Below, in pieces: positions 1-10,719 of a DNA stretch of 64,000 nucleotides. The notes below the pieces were generated by a model, which was not told the origin of the DNA, ran no database searches, and saw nothing but the letters and a program-made list of their open reading frames with translations. How positions within the stretch are numbered: the first letter of the stretch is position 1; each line of letters opens with the position of its first letter. Made by a program: the position numbers and the translations under genes. Origin of the DNA: Cutaneotrichosporon cavernicola (lineage: Eukaryota > Basidiomycota > Tremellomycetes > Trichosporonales > Trichosporonaceae); NCBI RefSeq assembly GCF_030864355.1, contig NC_083393.1:1116001-1180000 (forward strand), written 5' to 3'.

Positions 1-160
1 TGTCTTATCGGTTTCTTAGCGAGGGTTCCCGATTTCGCGGTTGACTGACGAAAGGTGGGCATTTCAACTCGACAAGCACCGTTCCCCTTCTAACCATGAC
101 TACTTATCTTGTCTCTCTCTCTCTTTCCCCTCCTTCCGTCTTCAAACTAACACCCTCACC

Positions 161-1011
161 ATGACTGCCGACATCACGCCTCTAGACGTCTGCGTCGTCC
201 TCCAGGAGCTACCCGCGTCGGACCTTGCCAAGGTCAAGGCCGCCTTTAAAGAGGTGCATTACCACCCAGACTTCGTGATGCCTCCCGAACTCCTTCCCCG
301 CGTTCAGTTCCTGTACACGGCTTGGCAGGGTCTCCCGGGAGACCTAACTGTGCACGACATGCCGGCGTTGCAGCACATTCAGCTTCCCACTGCCGGGGTT
401 GACACGGCGCTCCGTCTCTCGAGCGGTATTAGGGAGCTGCGCGACCAAGGCGACAAGGTGAAGGTGACCTTTGCGAACGCGTGTGGGACGCATGCGCTCA
501 GTATCCCACCATGGATCGTGGCGATGACAGTCAACCTCTTCCACCAGTTCCAGGTCACGCTTACTGTCGCGCGCGAAAAGCAGGAGTGGCGCAAGGATTA
601 TGGCATTGATCTTCGCGGCGGGTACTACACCTCGCGCAACCTGTACGGGCGCACGGCTGGTCTCATCGGATACGGGGCGATTGGACGCGAGACGGCTCGC
701 CTCCTCAAGGCGTTTGGGATGCGGGTTATCGCGGCCAACACGAACGGTACGCGCTCGAGCGACGCAGAATACGTCATTCCCGGGACTGGCGACCCCGACA
801 GCTCGATCCCCGAGGAGATGTACAAGACGAGCGACCCCGCAAGCCTTGACACTTTCCTGCGCCAGTGCGATGTACTCATCACTTGTGTGCCGAGCACGCC
901 GCAGACGCGCTGGCTGCTCAACCGCGACCGCCTGCGACTGCTGAAGAAGGACGCGATCTTCATCAACGTTGGGCGCGGCGACATTATCAAGTCGGGTGAG
1001 TGGGTGTGCAA

Positions 1012-1051
<40 letters not shown>

Positions 1052-1357
1052 GGGCAGTGTAGAGAAAGGAGAGCAGCTCCTGAACACGTGCAGCGGCTGA
1101 TACCAGAGGACCTCCTCGCCGCCCTCAACGACGAGGAGCACGGCCTCTTCGGCGCGGCCCTTGACGTGACGGACCCCGAGCCCCTCCCTACTGGGCACCC
1201 GTTTTTCACGCACCCGCGCTGCATTATCTCCCCACACCTGACAGGCAACGCCGAGGGCGAGTTTGAGATCGCGACGGACATCTGCGTCGCCAATGCTCAG
1301 CGCATCCGCGAGGGGAAGAGGCCGTACAACCTCGTCGACCTAAGCAAAGGTTACTAG
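161..1357 (+). CDS. D-isomer-specific 2-hydroxyacid dehydrogenase
   Basis: NAD(P)-dependent reductase of the D-2-hydroxyacid dehydrogenase family, which reduces 2-keto acids such as glyoxylate or hydroxypyruvate; the exact substrate cannot be read here. The Rossmann dinucleotide motif LIGYGAIG is present. The substrate-binding Arg lies in NVGRGDII, and the catalytic His is probably the one in SPHLTGNA near the C-terminus. I place the start at the ATG at 161, after a pyrimidine-rich leader. One intron is inferred at 996-1106, with donor GTGAGT and acceptor ATACCAG. Removing it joins DIIKS to EDLLAAL, which is the expected family sequence. The intron is 111 nt, carries a (GT)n tract and has no stop in frame, so retained transcript would add 37 residues. 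It converges on the b561 gene at 1480. Confidence 0.9.
1014..1050. repeat. (GT)n dinucleotide microsatellite
   Basis: About 18 uninterrupted TG units lie between the donor and acceptor of the only intron of the hydroxyacid dehydrogenase gene. Confidence 0.95.
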
Positions 1358-1479
1358 CCTACGCGGCTACGGAAGAGCGCGGCGAGGGCCAGAGCACACT
1401 GACTGACGGGTCAGGAGGGGAGGGCGCCCCACATACAGTGCGAGCCAGCCAACATTTACATGTTTAGATGTATGCAGTA

Positions 1480-2499
1480 TTAAGCATGGCGCTTGCCGAA
1501 CGGCAACTTGCTGGTGTGCATGCGCATGGCAACACCCGCCGCGATGAGGGGGATACCGATGCCGTACGCGACGATGCGGAGGGGCGCGGGCCGCGTCTGC
1601 GACCAGGTGGTGAGCAGGCCGCCCGCGAACGCCGTGAAGAGCGCGAGAGTCATAAAGAGGTAGCCGGAGAGGCTAGTGTTAGTCCTTTTCAATATATCAA
1701 CTCACCGGTGCCACTTGTACAGCCACAGTCCGTTCTTGCCCGTGTTGGCCGCGACACCACCAATTATCGCCTGCACGAGCATCCACGTGACGACAATGTA
1801 TCCGGCGCCGCCGTGCGGCGTGGTGCCGTGCGCCGAGCCGTTGGCCTCCTTATCTGGCGTTAGCTGGGTCGTGGTCCTACCTCTCTCCGCCGCCGCCTCA
1901 AACTCACTATAGTACATGAACGTCGTGCCGGCACACAGGAGGATGACAGCAAGGCCAAGGACGCTCTTGTGTGCGTCTAGGCGCTGTGCGCGTACAGTGG
2001 ATGGAGGCGTGGGCGGCTGCACGACCGAGATCCCAATAGCGAAGAGCGCGAGCGCGAGAGCATTCAGAGACGGGTGCCACGCAAAGAGCGTCGGCACCGG
2101 CGACGTGAGGATGAGCGCCGCCGTCCCGAGAACGAGGAGCGTCGTGCCGGTCTGGAGTCAGTGGTGGCGTTGAGGTTTTGGGGATTCATGCTGGAGAGAG
2201 AGACGTCTTCGCCTAGCATTACGCGGAGCTTGGCTAGCATCGGCGACGCCAGCGAGCATGTCATTGTGGACGGCCAACGTCGAGGTGGTGGTGGGCGTCA
2301 CCCAATTAGAGCGTGCGGTAGGCGCAGACAGAAGATGGGAAAGACGCACCAGCACAAGCGCCATGCCAGTCTTGTCATGCTGGGTCGGGACCATGTCTGC
2401 GAGTTTGAAGTTTGCGTGCTCGAGTGGGGGTGGTGCAGTACTGTTATAATCCGGAACAGAGTGGAGGAGAGGCTGCTCGACGCTTGCTCTTTGTGTCAT
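1480..2499 (-). CDS. Cytochrome b561-domain membrane protein
   Basis: Predicted di-haem transmembrane electron-transfer protein of the cytochrome b561 type. Five to six hydrophobic helices are visible. Candidate haem-ligand histidines occur in FAWHPSLN, LDAHKSVLG and YKWHRLSGY. Exons inferred: 2499-2350, 2151-1706 and 1672-1480. The second intron (1705-1673) is 33 nt with GTGAGT...CTAACACTAG; joining it restores YKWHR-LSGYLF, which strongly supports the model. The first intron (2349-2152, donor GTGCGT) is less certain; it makes one continuous first helix, TGMALVL-TGTTLLVLG, but another small exon could hide inside. The N-terminal ~45 residues are hydrophilic and probably cytosolic. Substrate and membrane location are unknown. 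Confidence 0.75.
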
Positions 2500-2746
2500 T
2501 TTGCGCACAAACAGTAGTGGTCCGTGTGTAGATGAGTAGATGAGGAGATGAGGTGCATGAGGAGATGAGTGCAACAGATTGGTAAATCAGCTGCGAATCA
2601 GTTAGCAAGCATTTCAGTCCAATGACGTCGTCATTATCGTATCACTCCGAAATGCGTATCCGCTTCTACGCAATTTCATCTCTTTGCTTCAGTCCTATTT
2701 CTGCACTTGTTCTATTCGAGATACATAGCGCGCGAGTATCCGCGAC

Positions 2747-5700
2747 TTAGAAGAGGTCCATGGCATCCTGGCCCGGCGCACGGACGGCACGCACACGTCC
2801 CTCAAAGCTGAACATATCCCCTTCGTAGGCGACAAAGCCCAGATCCACGCCCTGCTCAGTAGCGCTCAGGCGGTCGTTCAGACCAAGCACGTCGACGAGG
2901 TTGGCGCTCACGAGGTCGATGGCGTCCTGTCGCGAGAAGGTCGTGGGCGCGGATGCGTACGCCATCGCGCTCTCAAAGCGGGTGAGGCGTGCGTCGCATG
3001 CCTCGATAATGCCGAGGCCGACCTTGACACCGCGGGTGTGCAAGTACGCGGGGAGGGTCATGTTGCTGAGCGGCGGGCCGGGGAGGATTCGCCTCTGGTC
3101 CCACATGAATGGGAAGGCGCGGGGAGCTGCGATGACTACGCCAATGTTCTCGGCGGCCAGCTCGTCAGCCAGCATCCACGCCTCCTGCGCCCCAGAGATC
3201 GTCAGCCGCATTGCCGGGACGGTACGCTTCAAGCGAATGAGGGCGGCGATGGCGTCGGCCGAGTTCACGGACGCGACGAGGCGGAGCTCTCCGGCTGCGA
3301 CCTTTCCAAAGGCGGCTGCGACCTCACCTTGGCCTGCTTCGCCGTGGAGGAGGCGGCGGAGGACACCCATCGCAGTCGCGACGGAAAAGCTCGAATCGCC
3401 ATGAGCGTCGCCGAACTGTCTAACCGCGATGTGCAATGCGGCCGCATGGTTTCCGATCGCGCCCGCCTCGAGCGCATGCCGCGCACCGAGCGAGAATGAG
3501 TATGACATGCCCATGAGGAACTCGCCAGTGGAGGGGCAAGTGACACCCGTGGTGATGCCCTCGCGCAGCGCCATGAGCTCGTCCTTGCCACCGAACTGAG
3601 CACCGTCGGCAGCATGCACGAGGAGGCCCGAGAGGATCTTGTTGTCGTCCAGGATGCTGGGAGCAGCGCCTGTATGCGTCGTTTCCTCCGCGCTGATTTC
3701 CTCGAGGCCGAGAGGGGAGCCGTAGGAGATAAGGCCTGGGGCCAGCGAGCCACCCTTGAGGTCGATGGTCTCGTACCCGGCGCTTGAGGCGGTTACACAG
3801 TTATTGCCAGCACAAGTGATCTTGCCATTCTCCACGACGACCGTACCGGGCTCGCCCTCACCCTGGCTCTTGACGCCGGAGAGGTAGAGATTCCTGACGC
3901 CCTGGAACACGATGTTGGACGAGCGCTTCTTCGGACGAAGGTCGGGATCGCCGCGCGACGCGACGGCCTCTGCAGCCTCCTTGTCATAGTCGCCCTTCGG
4001 GGTGATCTGCTGGGCGGCAGCTGGCTTACGCACGACGTGAGGATGGACAATCTGTGGGATGCCGTCGATGTAGGTTTGCTTGGGCGTGGCACCGACAGCG
4101 AGGGGGAAGCTATCCCACACGACAACGTCAGCGTCGTAGCCTGGACGGACGTAACCAAGGCGATGACCGAGGCCCGCAACTGTAGCTGACGTAGTTGTGA
4201 CAGCAGCTAGGGCGCGGTTCCACTCCAAACCGAAGGCATGCGCCTGTGCGGCTCTGGGCGTCAGCTTTGTCCAAGCTCATATACAGAGTCGTCCAGAAAG
4301 AGAAAGTGTTCGGACGCCGCCACACGGCCCCTTTCCTTACCCCATCAAGGCCCCGCTCGGAGCACTGGGGGTACTGCAGGGGCTGCTACGCATGGTGTTG
4401 CTTCGTCTCCCTCGCACAACTCACTCGTAGATCAGGTAACGGCTGTCGAGGACCGGGTGGTCCGACTTCATGATGACCTTGAGACCAGCCTCGTCGAGGA
4501 CCTTGGCGGCATACGGTGAGCCGCGGTACGCCTCGCGCTTGTACCGTGCATTGTTGGCGAAGATGGCCACAGCGGGAGGAGTCTTGCCCCACGTCTGGCG
4601 AAGCAGGCCTGGGACGAGGTACGCCTCTGTACGTCAGCCACCCCACCTCCAAGTTACTCACCATGGGCGTGATGGAACGCAGCGATGGAGAACTTGAACT
4701 CGTTTGAGGTGCGCACCAGATCGTTCAAATCAACAGTCTCGTAGCAGTGGATGTTGACCTTGACGTGTCCGCGGATGATGTCAGCCATGACCTCCCCTGA
4801 AGTCAGCCCCATCTCCATCTATACTTACACTCGAGGCTATCGGGGAACGGGGCGGTCTGCTTCTTCGGCGCAGCGCACCACGCGTCCTGCTGGTCCTTGA
4901 GTTTCTTGCCCTCAGAGTACGCACGGCGGAAGTCGTACGCAGCGTCCATCCTTGCATTGTGGTACCAGACCTTGGCGTTCTCACCGCATGCATGCTTGAT
5001 GTGCCGCCATGAGCGCGTGCGCTGCCACTCGCCATTGCGAATCACAAACGGTGGCTCGACCTGCATGCTCTGTGGAGTGTTCTCGGCCGTCCAGCGAGGC
5101 TTGAACGTGAACGCCTGTCCGCCGATGTTACCTGCACTGCCAGGCAGTACCAACATGGTCGTAATCCCGCCCGCAATGCTCAGGTTGAACGCCGCGTCGT
5201 GCGTGTTAAACCCGTCAAGACTGCGCAGCCACGGTTGGATCGGCGCCTTGTCGCTGTTCGTCTCGTCGCTACCACGCAATTCAGGCAAGGGGTCGATGCC
5301 CATATGCGAGTGCACGTCGACGATGCCTGGCGTGACCCACGCGCCGTCGAGCTCGACAGTCTGGACGCTTCGGCCCTTGTTCTTGGCGGCCTCGAAGAGC
5401 TCCTCAAAGCCCTCGCCGGTGCTGATCTTGCGGACCACTCCGCCCTCGAGCCATACATCGGCGCCGTACAGCACTTCCGTGCCGTCTTTCTCGCCCGTCC
5501 ACAGGGTCGCGTTCTTCAGCAGCACCGGCGCCGTACCCTTGACGTACCGGTCCGAGTGTTTGCGCGCGGATGTGGCCTGCTCCGGAGAGGGTTCCTGGTT
5601 GAGATGCCTGCATCGCTTCATGCCCTCATGTATGAAGGGAGGAAGTACCTCGGGCTCCCCTGGCCACGGAAAGCCTAGGTCGTTCTTGAGAACTGTGCCC

Positions 5701-5879
5701 ACCAAGAGGGGGGGGCTCACCAAGAGGAGGAGGAAGCTCGCCAGGAAGGTAATTGGAAGGAGGAAGCTCGCGTTGTGGTTGGGCTTGTGGTCTTTGAAGC
5801 TCGTGTCATCGTCATCGCTGACGAGGAGTGGCTTCTCAACATCAGGACGTTGCTCCCGGCGCTGCACGAGGCGAGGCAT
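2747..5879 (-). CDS. Membrane-anchored amidohydrolase family protein
   Basis: Metal-dependent hydrolase of the amidohydrolase superfamily. Start chosen at the ATG at 5879 (MPRLVQRREQ); an upstream in-frame extension to 5981 is possible. One N-terminal transmembrane segment (LPITFLASFLLLLVSPPLL) follows about 40 polar residues, suggesting a type II membrane protein. The HxH metal motif is in GIVDVHSHMGIDP, followed by SIAGGITTMLVLPGS and, further on, IHCYETVDL, FSIAAFHHAHEA and MKSDHPVLDSRYL. The C-terminal half carries a second TIM-barrel-like stretch, including a repeat of the GLISYGSPLGLEEI type. Four exons inferred: 5879-4829, 4796-4662, 4626-4425 and 4253-2747. Two of the introns are 31-35 nt and one is 171 nt. 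Related fungal proteins are usually uncharacterised; no substrate is assigned. Confidence 0.82.
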
Positions 5880-6084
5880 CGTGGCTTGGTAGAGAGGGCC
5901 TAATGAGAGATTGGGACAGAGGAGAGAGGTAGAAGGGAGAGAGAGGAAGACGAGTTGTATCGCGGGTGGCCGACTAGCCAACTAACAGGTGGGTGACCTA
6001 CGTCATTCAAATCCAATAGTCACTAGACGTTATCATAGAAGAATAGGTTACACACAATGTCTATTACACAGACACTACAAGACA

Positions 6085-9000
6085 CTACATACCACGAACC
6101 ATCCGCCGCACCTCGGCGCCACCACGAGGCTCGCGCGCCTCCATCTCGTCCTCGGTTACCATGCGCTTGCCGAGCGTGCGCTTCTTCTTCGCAGGCGCAG
6201 GGGTGGTGGTGTCCTTGACGAGCTTGACGAGGTCCTCGTCCTCGTTGTACGGCGTGCGCGCCTTGACCTGCCGCTTGCTCTCTCGCAATGGCGTGAGTTT
6301 GGCGCTTGCCTTGGATGCCTGCTTCTGTGGGCTGCGGCGGTTCGAGGCGCGGCGCGGCGCTGGCTCCGATTCCACGCTAGCGCTCGAGGTAAATGAACCA
6401 TCGAAGTCCTCGTCGGAACCGTCCTCCGACTCGTCATCGTCATCGTAGCCATCGCCAGAGACTTCGACGTCCTCGGCATCCTCCGAATCGGCGCTGGTGC
6501 TCTGGCTAACCATGGAGTCGCCCTCGATGGTGCCCTCCTCGTCGTCCGAGTCGAGCTCCTCGTCGTCAGAGTCGACCTCCCCAGAGCGGTCGACGTCCTG
6601 GGCCGCACTGGGCGTAGTCGCTCTGGGATTGGTGGTCGTACGAGTCGAGTCGGCGGGCGTGATGTGCCGGGGCTCAATTGGCTCCTCCTCCTCCGAGTCC
6701 TCGTCAACATCCATCTCCTCATCAGAAGCATCATCGGTGCCAGACTCGGACTGCTCATTCTCCTCCGAATCGGACTCGGTCGCATCCCCGTCGATGGAGC
6801 CGTTCATGTTGCGCGGCCCGTTGAATAATAGCGAGATCTCCTCCTCGACCTCTCTCTCGGAAGTTGAGCCATTGGTCTCTTTCCGGATCGGGGCTCCGAG
6901 GAAAGGGTCGGTGAGAGAGTCCTATGGTCAGCCGCGCGGACATCATCAAACTCACCATCGTGAAGTCGCCGTCCGTGGCCGAGTCAAAGCTATCGTCGTA
7001 CGACGTGTCCGCTGAATCGCCCATGGTGCGCTGCACAATGTCAAGCTTCATATCCGCCTTCAACTCGGCCGCAGCAGCCTGAGGTTAGCCTATATCTTCG
7101 AGAACTGGCTTACCGCCGCCTGGAAGCGCTTCTCGTAGTCTGCGTGGATGCGCTTGATTGTGTCCTGGAGGTCGCGAGAAACCTCCTCGCGAATATCGAC
7201 TTCGAGCTGGGCGTTGCGCATCTCGCTCTCGAAGAGCTGCGTCTTGAGCTCGCGCAGTTGCTCAAACAGGTAGTCAACGAGGAGATCCTGCTCATCGTCG
7301 TCGTCATCCTCAGCGTCCTCCTCGACTACCTCGAGTTCCTCCTCGACCATCTTGATCACCTCCGGCACGGGTGGAGGAGCGGGTGCCTTGGGAGGAGGCG
7401 GTGCGGGCCGAGCGTGAACTCGTGAAGGACGGGAGCTCGCGCTCACAGCAGCTGCCGCTGCGCGTGCAGAGGGACGGCCGCTGGCCGCACGGGCACTTGA
7501 ACCGCGAACGGGGATGACGGGAGGGGCCACAGTTGTTGGTGGGGAGGGCGCAGCTGGTGCCGGCAATTCGCTGGGCTTCCTAACCACGGGCACCATGACC
7601 TTGATCTTCTGCCCACCGCCCATGGCGGAACGGAATGCGCTCAGGTGGCTGGAAATCTGGCGCTTGAGGGTCGGAATTGTCGTCTTGTGTGTCGCGGTCG
7701 TCTGGATCTCGCGTGCGATGGCCGAGAAGCGCATGACGTGCGAGTTCTCGTCAAATCCTGTATCGTATGGATTGACGTGGATCATCATGACCGCATGGCC
7801 GTCACCCACAAAGAAGTTCTGGAAGATCTCCGTGAGCTTTGCGTGGCGGAAGGGGACGATCGCGAGCTTCTTGCGAGTGCCGGGAGGACTAGGGGCGGCC
7901 ATGCGCTGTTGATTGGCTCTAAGGACCTCGAGACATTGGCCAAGCACCATGAGCGACTTGTTGATGTTACCTGCTTCCTTGAGGCGGTCACCCGTGGTAG
8001 CAGCGTTGCGGGCACGTTCAGAGCCGGCGAGATCAACAATGGCAAGACGTGACACCTGCGCCGAGTCCGGGTCCTCGGGAGCGCCGTTGTGCACGCGGAC
8101 GACCTTGATGGTAAAGATACCGTGGCTGCGACTTGACTCGCGATTCGCCATGGTACCGAACACCTGACGCGCGCCCTGGCCGCAGCGGAAGACTGCCAGT
8201 GCCTCGTCGCGCGTGCGCACACGGATCTCGTGAGCGCCGCAGATGTACTTGCCATTTCCCTCAGGGTCGTTCTTAAGAACGAGGGCTCTTCGCTTGAGGA
8301 CACCGCCGCCACCGTTAGCCAGCGCCGCGAGACTCATGGAAGAGTTGATGTGGCCGGATAATCCGACCATGCTCATGGTGCGCGGCATCGCCGACGCGCG
8401 AGGCATTGCGGACACGCGAGGAGTGGCTGAGGCAACCTTGGGCCGCGTTGACGGCAAGACAGAGTCGAGTAGGTCAAAGATCTGTCAAGTCAGCTTGAGT
8501 GGACGTCCGTGAGCCTACCTTGTCATTGTAGACTTCGACGTAGGAGACAAACACGGCGTACGAGAAGTTGCGGTCTACTTTGACGCCTGGTGTCAACTAC
8601 GGTTAGGCTTCATCCAGCAGCTCACTGTCACTGAGGCGCGCTTCCGGCTCAAACGGGAGGCTTTGGAGGTCGATACCGTCATCTTCGTCGGTGAGGACGA
8701 CATCAGCCAAGCCCTGGCACTTGAGCTAGATGTAAGCGCCGCTCCAACACAGACGTACATTGGCCGTGCTCTCCATCCCCTTGATGGAGTTAAACACGAC
8801 GTCTACGGAGCGGGGGAGTAATCCACGGTCCTCAATCTTGGTGCAGTCGCCACCTTGGATTGTGTATCTGTCATCAGCGAGGCGCCGCAGTGATTGTTGG
8901 AGGAAGAACGAGTGCGAGGGAATGTGATTGGCATGACTTTAGGCGGGTTGACGAAAAAGGTGAAGGGGAAGGGAGACTCACGTCTTGCCACTGTTGCTGA

Positions 9001-9505
9001 CGCCATAAGCGAACAGCAGCCCATTCTCGCCATGCAACAGCTTCTCGACGAGCGGCTTGGTCGTCTCGTCAAAAAAGTTGTTCTGCGCCGTATTTGGCCC
9101 AAACACGCGGTTGAACGAGTACAGTTGACTGGGCTTTGGCATATGTAGTCGGGACTCGGCAGGCGGGCGCATCAAGACGCTCTTCTTGTCCTGCACCTCG
9201 AGGTAAGGACTGCCGCCCTCGGCCTCGAGTTGTGGTCGAATGCGGAGGTATGCTTGAAGCTGCTCAGTGTAGGTATCCGCTGCCTCCTTCGTCTCCTTCT
9301 CTTGCTTGTCCTTGAGCTTGTCGGACACCTTGCGGAGACCTTCCTTGCCTTTGGCCAGGAGGCCGTGGGCGGGAGGCTTGACACCTAAGACAGCAGGGGA
9401 AGCTGCCGCGCCCTGCTGCGCTCGGAGACGAGTCACACGCCCAGCTGGTGTGGCTGAGGTTTGTGGTTGTGCTCGAGTTCGTGTTGATGCCCTCTGTGTA
9501 GACAT
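6085..9505 (-). CDS. Kinesin-like motor protein, kinesin-6 type
   Basis: Plus-end microtubule motor, probably of the kinesin-6 (MKLP/KIF20/KIF23) class that acts in the spindle midzone and cytokinesis. The P-loop reads GVSNSGKT, switch I NRESSRSHGIF and switch II IVDLAGSER. The motor starts about residue 95, after a basic tail. Sequence after EVYNDKIFDLLDS is interrupted by a low-complexity insert of about 50 residues before LVLKNDPEGNGKY; long motor insertions are typical of kinesin-6. After the motor come a Pro/Ala-rich linker, a coiled coil (around LEVDIREEVSRDLQDTIKR) and a very acidic Ser/Asp/Glu tail ending in basic patches. Total about 1,040 residues in roughly seven exons; four introns are 33-39 nt, for example GTACGT...CATCTAG before LKCQGL. 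Start is the ATG at 9505. Confidence 0.88.
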
Positions 9506-9713
9506 TGTTTGAACGAGTCGACTGAGAGTGAAGTGATGTGATGTGATGTTGATTTCGCGGCTGTTTTGTTTTGTCTCCTGGGCATTGGACCTGAGCCCTG
9601 ATTCCACGGAACCAAAATCACAAGTGCTTCACAAAGTGTCAATCCTAATAACAATACAATACAGACGCTTGTACTAATCATGCCAATCCAATATCACTCT
9701 ACTATGCACTATT

Positions 9714-10499
9714 CTACACTGAACATCTCTCCAGCAGCTTCTCCAACAAGACGATCAAGAGGTTGGAGCTGCTTTTCAGCATGTCCGCGAAGAGGCTGAT
9801 GATATTGTGATCCTCACTCATGCGAATGAACGGGATACCGTCTGCCGTGTTCTCCTAGGACGAAACCCTCTCAACCGCCTCGTCCAAGAGTCGGTACGCA
9901 AAGCCACTGGCTGACCCAAAAACTGCAGATTTCACTGCCACTACAGTTTTCGTCGGTGGACACCAATCGAAATCATTTGGGAGTCACAGGCAAACGCTGG
10001 GCAGCGGGAAAGAGATCGCGACAATGGTCGGCAAAATGATCATCTTCCTCATCGTCCCCGATAGTAGCCCCATCGTCCTCGGTGATGACGTCCTCGACAC
10101 AGTCGTCGGCACTCGTGTCGCTATCGCGACCGTATGGGTTGGGAGTGGAGACCCGTGAGCTCTCGTCAAAAGCGTCCCCGATCGTGTCGTCCCGCCATGT
10201 CGTCATCGCCAGGTCGTCCCGCCAGGTCCATCACTACCTCTATGAATGGAGTCGGGGTTGCCGAGCGGTCGAGCTCCTCAGAAATTGTGTGCTCCTCGCG
10301 GTATAAGTCGAATATCAGGTCATCATCCTCATCGGAATCGTGCAGGCGATTGAATGGTGCAAGTCATCACAGTCATCACAGAGTCAGTGTACAGAGTCGG
10401 ACGATACCAACGTCTAGTCGCCTGTATTCCACGTCGTGTGGTCGGCGACTCTGTTGGGTTCGGATCGGCGGAGGAGTACCTCCTGATGTTGTTTGACAT
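9714..10499 (-). pseudogene. Broken BTB/POZ-like locus with acidic leader
   Basis: A series of minus-strand open segments that do not join into one clean frame. The 3' segment (9984-9714) reads TKTVVAVKSAVFGSASGF, then LLDEAVERVSS, an in-frame TAG at 9857-9855, then DGIPFIRMSEDHNIISLF and a terminal TAG at 9716-9714. The DGIPFIRMSED pattern resembles the BTB/POZ-like families common in basidiomycetes. Upstream (10206-9973) is an acidic Asp/Glu-rich segment, and further 5' a segment starting MSNNIRRYSSADPNPTES at 10499. I could not find splice sites that remove the internal TAG while keeping frame. It may be a decayed gene, or a real gene with unusual introns. Confidence 0.35.
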
Positions 10500-10719
10500 T
10501 GAGTAATGATGTGAGAAGATGAGTGATGGAGCCATCAGGAGAAGGTAAGGAAGGAAGACAACATTGATAAAACCCTCTATCCTCTCTGCCCGAAATTCTA
10601 TGACTTACGCGTGCCGTTCTTCCTCACATGCCCTCGCTGGTGACCCCCTGATGCTCACACTCGCCAGGCAGCACCTCCTCATCATCCCTCAGGCAGATGA
10701 CTGGGCTGCGCTTCGCCTC

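Noticed and set aside
344..1237. Long minus-strand open frame opposite the hydroxyacid dehydrogenase
   Set aside because: It mirrors a GC-rich coding strand, reads through the GT repeat as a poly-His-Thr run and has no domain.
2901..3499. Plus-strand frames opposite the amidohydrolase
   Set aside because: Shadow frames of a well-supported gene; Arg/Ala-rich with no motif.
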